In this document: piece after piece, positions 5,658 through 7,946 of the stretch
Layout: the number at the start of each line of letters is the position of its first letter
Numbering within the stretch: the first letter of the stretch is position 1
NCBI GenBank assembly: GCA_945892985.1
Contig: CAMDDU010000089.1
Coordinates: 1 to 7,946, forward strand
Reading direction: 5' to 3'
Source: CAITSH01 sp945892985
Lineage (GTDB): Bacteria > Pseudomonadota > Gammaproteobacteria > Burkholderiales > SG8-39
DNA length: 7,946 nt
The notes under the pieces: model-generated
Told to the model about the DNA's origin: nothing
Database searches by the model: none
Seen by the model: only the letters and a program-made list of their open reading frames with translations
Translations under genes and position numbers: made by a program

Positions 5658-5675
5658 GTTCGCAAATTGCAGAAC
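5658..5675. promoter_or_regulatory. Possible operator upstream of hicB
   Basis: The imperfect inverted repeat gttcgcaa-a-ttgcagaac (one bulged base) ends 22 nt before the hicB start. This is where an autoregulated toxin-antitoxin operon would carry its operator. It contains the same 11-mer, tcgcaaattgc, as the two ORF6N palindromes. No convincing -35/-10 pair could be fixed beside it. Confidence 0.35.
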
Positions 5676-5697
5676 CGCCTACGTTGGAGGTAGAAAA

Positions 5698-5910
5698 ATG
5701 AACCAAAACTTTACGGCCGTGATCAAGCAGGACGGCCCCTGGTGGATTGGCTGGGTAGAAGAGGTTCCCGGCGTCAATTGCCAGGAGTCCACGCGGGATG
5801 AGCTGTTAAAGACCCTGCGCATCACGCTGAAGGAAGCGCTGGAAATGAATCGCACGGATGCCCGGGACGCCGCGGGTAAAGGTTACGAAGAGCTCAGTAT
5901 CGCGGTATGA
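5698..5910 (+). CDS. hicB: HicB-family antitoxin
   Basis: The 70-residue protein matches short HicB antitoxins: a strand (FTAVIKQDGPWWIGWVEEVPGVN at about 5-27, in which the G-W-V-E-E-V-P-G turn is characteristic), then STRDELLKTLRITLKEALE at 31-49. It would fold as the partial RNase-H-like domain that covers the HicA active site. It has no added C-terminal DNA-binding domain that I can see, so repression would rest on the complex. GGAGG at 5686-5690, 7 nt upstream, fixes the start. Its stop overlaps the hicA ATG by 4 nt. The order antitoxin-toxin is the reverse of the classical hicAB arrangement but is common for this subtype. Confidence 0.9.
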   Translation: MNQNFTAVIKQDGPWWIGWVEEVPGVNCQESTRDELLKTLRITLKEALEMNRTDARDAAGKGYEELSIAV

Positions 5911-6092
5911 AACGTCGCGATTTGCTGCGACACCTGTCGTCCCACGGTTGCGCACTTTTGCGCGAAGGCGGCAGCCATTCGTGGTGGCACAATATGGTGC
6001 TGAACCGACGCAGTGCCGTGCCGCGCCACTCTGAAATCAACGATCACCTGGCGAGAAAGATATGCAAGGATCTTGGCGTGCCGGTGCCGTAA
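5907..6092 (+). CDS. hicA: HicA-family mRNA interferase toxin
   Basis: The 61-residue protein is a full-length HicA: MKRRDLLRHLSSHGC, then LLREGGSHSWWHN with the catalytic-type histidine H24 in the G-G-S-H motif, followed by RRSAVPRHSEINDHLARKICKDLGV. HicA has a double-stranded-RNA-binding fold and cleaves mRNA until HicB binds it. Both the glycine-rich turn and the histidine are kept, so it is probably active. It starts within the last codon and stop of hicB (ATGA at 5907-5910), so translation is coupled. Confidence 0.92.
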   Translation: MKRRDLLRHLSSHGCALLREGGSHSWWHNMVLNRRSAVPRHSEINDHLARKICKDLGVPVP

Positions 6093-6146
6093 AATCGACG
6101 AATGAAACGGGGCCGCGCCCAATAAACTGATTCTGGATCAATCGCC

Positions 6147-6305
6147 ATGAATGCAAAGAAACCTCCGCTCAAACCGAATGCCTTTTCACGGACCGTGGCG
6201 AGCGGGCTGCGGCGCGCCGGCGTGCAGGCACGCAAAGTCGCCCGCATGCACGGCACGCCCGTTTATGTTTCGAAGAACGGAAAAATTGTCGCTCTGAAGC
6301 CCTGA
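6147..6305 (+). CDS. Small protein of unknown function (52 residues) between hicA and higA
   Basis: I cannot name this gene. It encodes a basic 52-residue protein: MNAKKPPLKPNAFSRTVASG, then LRRAGVQARKVARMHGTPVY and a last strand VSKNGKIVALKP. It has no signal peptide or membrane segment. From memory, short proteins with an R-R-A-x-x-x-A-x-x-x-A-R-x-x-G-T-P-x-Y-V pattern and a N-G-K-I-V end occur beside toxin or antitoxin genes in other proteobacteria. It lies 54 bp after hicA and 73 bp before higA on the same strand, and so may be co-transcribed with them. It occupies the place where a higB toxin would be expected, but it does not look like one. The ribosome binding site is weak, so the start at 6147 rests on the open frame and the good codon pattern. 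Confidence 0.6.
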   Translation: MNAKKPPLKPNAFSRTVASGLRRAGVQARKVARMHGTPVYVSKNGKIVALKP

Positions 6306-6378
6306 GCCGTGGGGCGCCGGCATGCTCAATGGATGGCTGGTGACACGCGACTAGAAACCGGAACATCAGGAGCACATC

Positions 6379-6657
6379 ATGTCGCGCATGTTTAATCCAC
6401 CCCATCCGGGCGAGGCCTTGCAGGAGTATCTGCCCGAGGGTACCAGCGTCACCGGCGCTGCGCAAAAGCTCGGGGTTTCACGCCAAGCCTTGTCGGCCAT
6501 ACTCAATGGCCGCGCGGGCATCAGCGCAGAGATGGCGATGCGTTTGTCCAAGGCGCTGTCCACCAGCGCCGACCTCTGGCTGGGCATGCAGATGCAATAT
6601 GACTTGTGGCAGGCGCGGCAGCACCCGCCCAAGGGCGTGCAAAAACTAGCGGCCTGA
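6379..6657 (+). CDS. higA: HigA-family antitoxin (helix-turn-helix regulator), without a recognisable HigB
   Basis: The 92-residue protein is a typical HigA: it opens with FNPPHPGEALQEYL, has a helix-turn-helix at about 24-48 (VTGAAQKLGVSRQALSAILN then GRAGIS), and ends in EMAMRLSKALSTSADLWLGMQ and a YDLWQAR helix. HigA binds the operator of its own operon and neutralises the RelE-fold toxin HigB. AGGAG (6368-6372) is 6 nt before the ATG, so the start is firm. A higB gene would normally precede it directly. The upstream 73 bp and the 52-codon gene before it show no HigB residues, so this is either a solitary antitoxin-like regulator or one left behind after loss of its toxin. Confidence 0.88.
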   Translation: MSRMFNPPHPGEALQEYLPEGTSVTGAAQKLGVSRQALSAILNGRAGISAEMAMRLSKALSTSADLWLGMQMQYDLWQARQHPPKGVQKLAA

Positions 6658-6699
6658 TCCGGCACGAACGTCAAGCGCGAAGCGCGGCCGGCGCCAAAA

Positions 6700-6879
6700 C
6701 GCCCGACAGGCAAGGATTTCCAGCTATCGGTGCTCGGTAACCCCATGGATTCCGGGTTCCGCTTTGCCCTTGCAGGGCGCACATCGGCCGATAGGCCGAT
6801 GTCGCTCAGCCGACGCGGAGCATGCTCCGCGAAACCCCGGCTTCGCCCCCCCGGAATGACGGGATGGGCGCGGGTTGCG
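6700..6879 (+). repeat. Dispersed repeat R5, left-truncated, with the double-palindrome module
   Basis: The left hairpin has lost its first arm: it begins near gcccgacaggcaaggatttc and keeps only tttccagctatcgg. The second hairpin is complete, with arms attccggg and cccggaat, and holds the module with the catcggcc...ggccgatg inverted repeat and cgcggagcatgctccgcg. It continues through gacgggatgggc and gggttgcg, as R4 does. It separates the higA group from the PIN gene, whose stop codon lies 5 bp after it. Confidence 0.85.
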
Positions 6880-6883
6880 GCGA

Positions 6884-7322
6884 TCAGTGATCGAAGAACC
6901 CGGAAATATGGGCTGTCGTCCAGGTGACAACGCCCACACCAAAAAAATCGGCGTCCTGCGTCCAGATCGGACAGGACAGCGCGATGGCCGCTGCAAGAAC
7001 CGGCCAATCGTTCGGGTCACGGTTGGCCATGCGTGCCTTGGCTAAAGACGCGTAGTCCTCGAGCCATTCGTTCTCAAGCCCCTTAACATGCACGAGCAGC
7101 AGGTCAAGCACCTCCATCGCCGGGGCGGGGTCGATACCTTTGGATTGCAGGATCTCGGGCAGGTAGCGCTTCGCGTCCTGAATGCACTCGTTCGGCGTAA
7201 AAAAATGAACACGATCTGCGTTGTCAAGAATCAGGTCGCGCACTGTCGCAAACGCGCGGGCCCAGAACGGCGCGAATCAGGATATTGGCGTCCAACACCA
7301 GCGCGCGACGCGGTAACGCCAT
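6884..7322 (-). pseudogene. PIN-domain toxin (VapC-like RNase), broken by a frameshift
   Basis: The natural start is the ATG at 7322, which shares one base with the antitoxin stop (TAATG). The frame gives MALPRRALVLDANILIRAVLGPRV, with the first catalytic-type aspartate D11, then CDSARPDS and a stop at 7226-7224. The rest of the protein continues in another frame from 7243: RDLILDNADRVHFFTPNE, a long middle region, RDPNDWP and TQDADFFG with the remaining acidic residues, to 6884. Removing the 10 bases at 7242-7251 restores GPRVRDLILD and one frame of the family's usual length. PIN toxins are metal-dependent RNases that need the acidic residues from both halves, so neither piece alone should be active. 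A sequencing error is less likely because the change is 10 bp long. Confidence 0.8.
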
Positions 7323-7579
7323 TACTTCTTGCGGCGGCGGGCGGTGAAATCAGCGACGACTTCTTCGGTGTCGAGCCGGGCCGCTTTGAGCAAGGCATCG
7401 AGCTTGGCCACGGCCGCCTTCAGGGAGGTGAGTTCCGCGGCAGGCCCTTTGTCGCGGCTGGGGATGTAGTAGCCGATCGTTTCGCCATGGCGCGTAATGG
7501 CAACAGCTTGTCCGGCCTCCAGAAGATAGTGGGGCAATTGGCTGCGGAATTCCCGAATGCCGACTTTAAGGGCTTCCAT
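7322..7579 (-). CDS. Phd/YefM-type antitoxin
   Basis: The 85-residue protein has the Phd/YefM pattern: a strand and helix (VGIREFRSQLPHYLLEAG at 6-23), then QAVAITRHGETIGYYIPSR at 24-42, and a helical C-terminus (LKAAVAKLDALLKAARLDTEEVVADF) that would wrap the toxin. The N-terminal half binds the operator DNA. The start at 7579 fits the family alignment; longer frames to 7651 add unrelated residues. There is no good Shine-Dalgarno. It stops one base into the ATG of the PIN gene and so was its partner. Since the toxin is broken, it is now an antitoxin without a working toxin in this window. Confidence 0.85.
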   Translation of the reverse strand: MEALKVGIREFRSQLPHYLLEAGQAVAITRHGETIGYYIPSRDKGPAAELTSLKAAVAKLDALLKAARLDTEEVVADFTARRRKK

Positions 7580-7593
7580 TGGAGGGCTCCATT

Positions 7594-7603
7594 TGTGTAC
7601 ACA
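7594..7603. promoter_or_regulatory. Candidate operator of the antitoxin-PIN pair
   Basis: The perfect palindrome tgtgtacaca lies 15-24 bp before the antitoxin start. Next to it, on the minus strand, is a TATATAGT stretch that could be a -10 box. Phd/YefM repressors bind short palindromes of this kind that overlap their promoter. No good -35 box is seen at the right distance. Confidence 0.4.
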
Positions 7604-7669
7604 TGAGCACACTATATACCAAGTGACGGGGGATGGGATATGCCAAACCAATCGATGTATCAGCGGAAT

Positions 7670-7698
7670 ATATCTAAATTTTTCACAAATTTCGATAT
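7670..7698. repeat. AT-rich inverted repeat upstream of the antitoxin
   Basis: Arms of 12 nt (7670-7681 and 7687-7698) match at 11 positions around the loop ttcac. The surroundings, about 7600-7720, are much richer in A and T than the rest of the window. It could be a distal regulatory site or a relic of transferred DNA. Nothing else is visible between 7604 and 7756. Confidence 0.4.
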
Positions 7699-7755
7699 GT
7701 CACAAGGCACATGCCGAAGGCGTCGACAGGTCTACAACCGCGCTTCAGGCAGGGC

Positions 7756-7798
7756 ACATGGCTGGAAAGGCAGGACTGGCAAGGGTTTCCAGCTATCG
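7756..7798 (+). repeat. Dispersed repeat R6, cut by an IS30-family element
   Basis: The left hairpin is complete, with arms ctggaaa (7762-7768) and tttccag (7786-7792) and a loop close to that of R2. The repeat continues as agctatcg to 7798, exactly as in R2, R3 and R5. There it stops: the next bases of the other copies (gtacaccgtaacccc) are replaced by the end of the IS30-family element. Confidence 0.7.
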
Positions 7799-7946
7799 TG
7801 CGAATTTAAGTTCGAAGCGCAATGGGTATGGGCTTGAGCCCGAAGAGTACCTCGTGAGGGGTCAGGTAGCCAAGACACTTGCGAGGTCGATGGTTTAGGC
7901 GGTCTTCAATCGATTGGAGTTTGGCTTCGGTGAGCCGCTGCAAGCT
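7799..7946 (-). mobile_element. End of an IS30-family insertion sequence
   Basis: The edge is placed where the repeat R6 loses its similarity to the other copies, at about 7799. The first bases, tgcgaatttaagttcgaag, form the probable terminal inverted repeat, and the transposase stop lies inside it. That arrangement is common in this family. The other end is beyond the window, so the target duplication cannot be read. Confidence 0.65.
7806..7946 (-). CDS. IS30-family transposase, C-terminal fragment (runs off right edge)
   Basis: The last 46 codons of a minus-strand gene lie in the window. The peptide SLQRLTEAKLQSIEDRLNHR leads into PRKCLGYLTPHEVLFG and ends IALRT. The L-N-x-R-P-R-K-C-L-G-Y-x-T-P-x-E-V signature is, from memory, the C-terminal end of IS30-family DDE transposases and includes the region of the last catalytic glutamate. 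The frame has no stop as far as the window edge. The rest of the enzyme is not visible, so activity cannot be judged. Confidence 0.85.
   Translation of the reverse strand, partial: SLQRLTEAKLQSIEDRLNHRPRKCLGYLTPHEVLFGLKPIPIALRT

Noticed and set aside
6366..7007. A 213-codon minus-strand frame across higA and R5
   Set aside because: It runs antisense to a clear HigA gene with a good ribosome binding site and includes translated repeat sequence.
2364..7798. Integron with attC sites, because modules alternate with structured repeats
   Set aside because: The repeats lack recognisable attC core ends, the genes face both ways and there is no integrase gene in the window.

Overview
The window looks like an accessory, plasticity-type stretch of a GC-rich proteobacterial chromosome, most likely a betaproteobacterium. 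This is inferred from the base composition, the type of intergenic repeats and the look of the encoded proteins; no rRNA or core gene fixes the taxon. It holds no RNA gene and no CRISPR array. Most of it is small defence and addiction genes separated by structured, dispersed repeats, with an insertion-sequence fragment at each end.

Layout from left to right. At 1-143 lies the end of an IS5-family element, whose transposase reads off the left edge. It has landed on the last codons of an HNH endonuclease of the phosphorothioate-DNA-binding, type IV restriction kind (134-1018, minus). Then come a composite repeat (R1), a degenerate copy of the 3' end of a HIT-family gene, a RelE/ParE-type toxin with its antitoxin (1354-1868, minus) and an intact HIT hydrolase gene (1934-2314, minus). 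Repeat R2, a long perfect palindrome and an ORF6N-domain gene (2696-3283, minus) follow. After R3 and a second hairpin repeat comes a large PcfJ-like gene (3660-5411, plus). R4 precedes a plus-strand group: hicB-hicA, an unknown 52-codon gene and a higA-type antitoxin (5698-6657). R5 precedes a Phd-type antitoxin with a frameshifted PIN toxin (6884-7579, minus). R6 is interrupted by the end of an IS30-family element that runs off the right edge.

Functionally, the genes are self-contained stabilisation or defence modules rather than a shared pathway. Toxin-antitoxin partners overlap by 1-4 nt and so are translationally coupled. The repeats share one orientation and lie at most boundaries between gene modules, which would let homologous recombination gain, lose or swap modules. 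Several modules show decay: the HNH gene has an IS-derived C-terminus, PIN is frameshifted, higA lacks higB, the ORF6N gene seems to have lost its ATG, and pieces of HIT genes are left behind.

The most unusual signals are four. (1) Two long palindromes with the core gtcgcaa-a-ttgcgac lie one inside and one just after the ORF6N gene. (2) The HIT 3' end recurs three times, each time at the edge of a different module. (3) A module with two palindromes sits in the loops of two unrelated hairpin repeats, and unfilled versions of both hosts are also present. (4) One repeat is cut by an IS30-family end exactly where its hairpin arm finishes.
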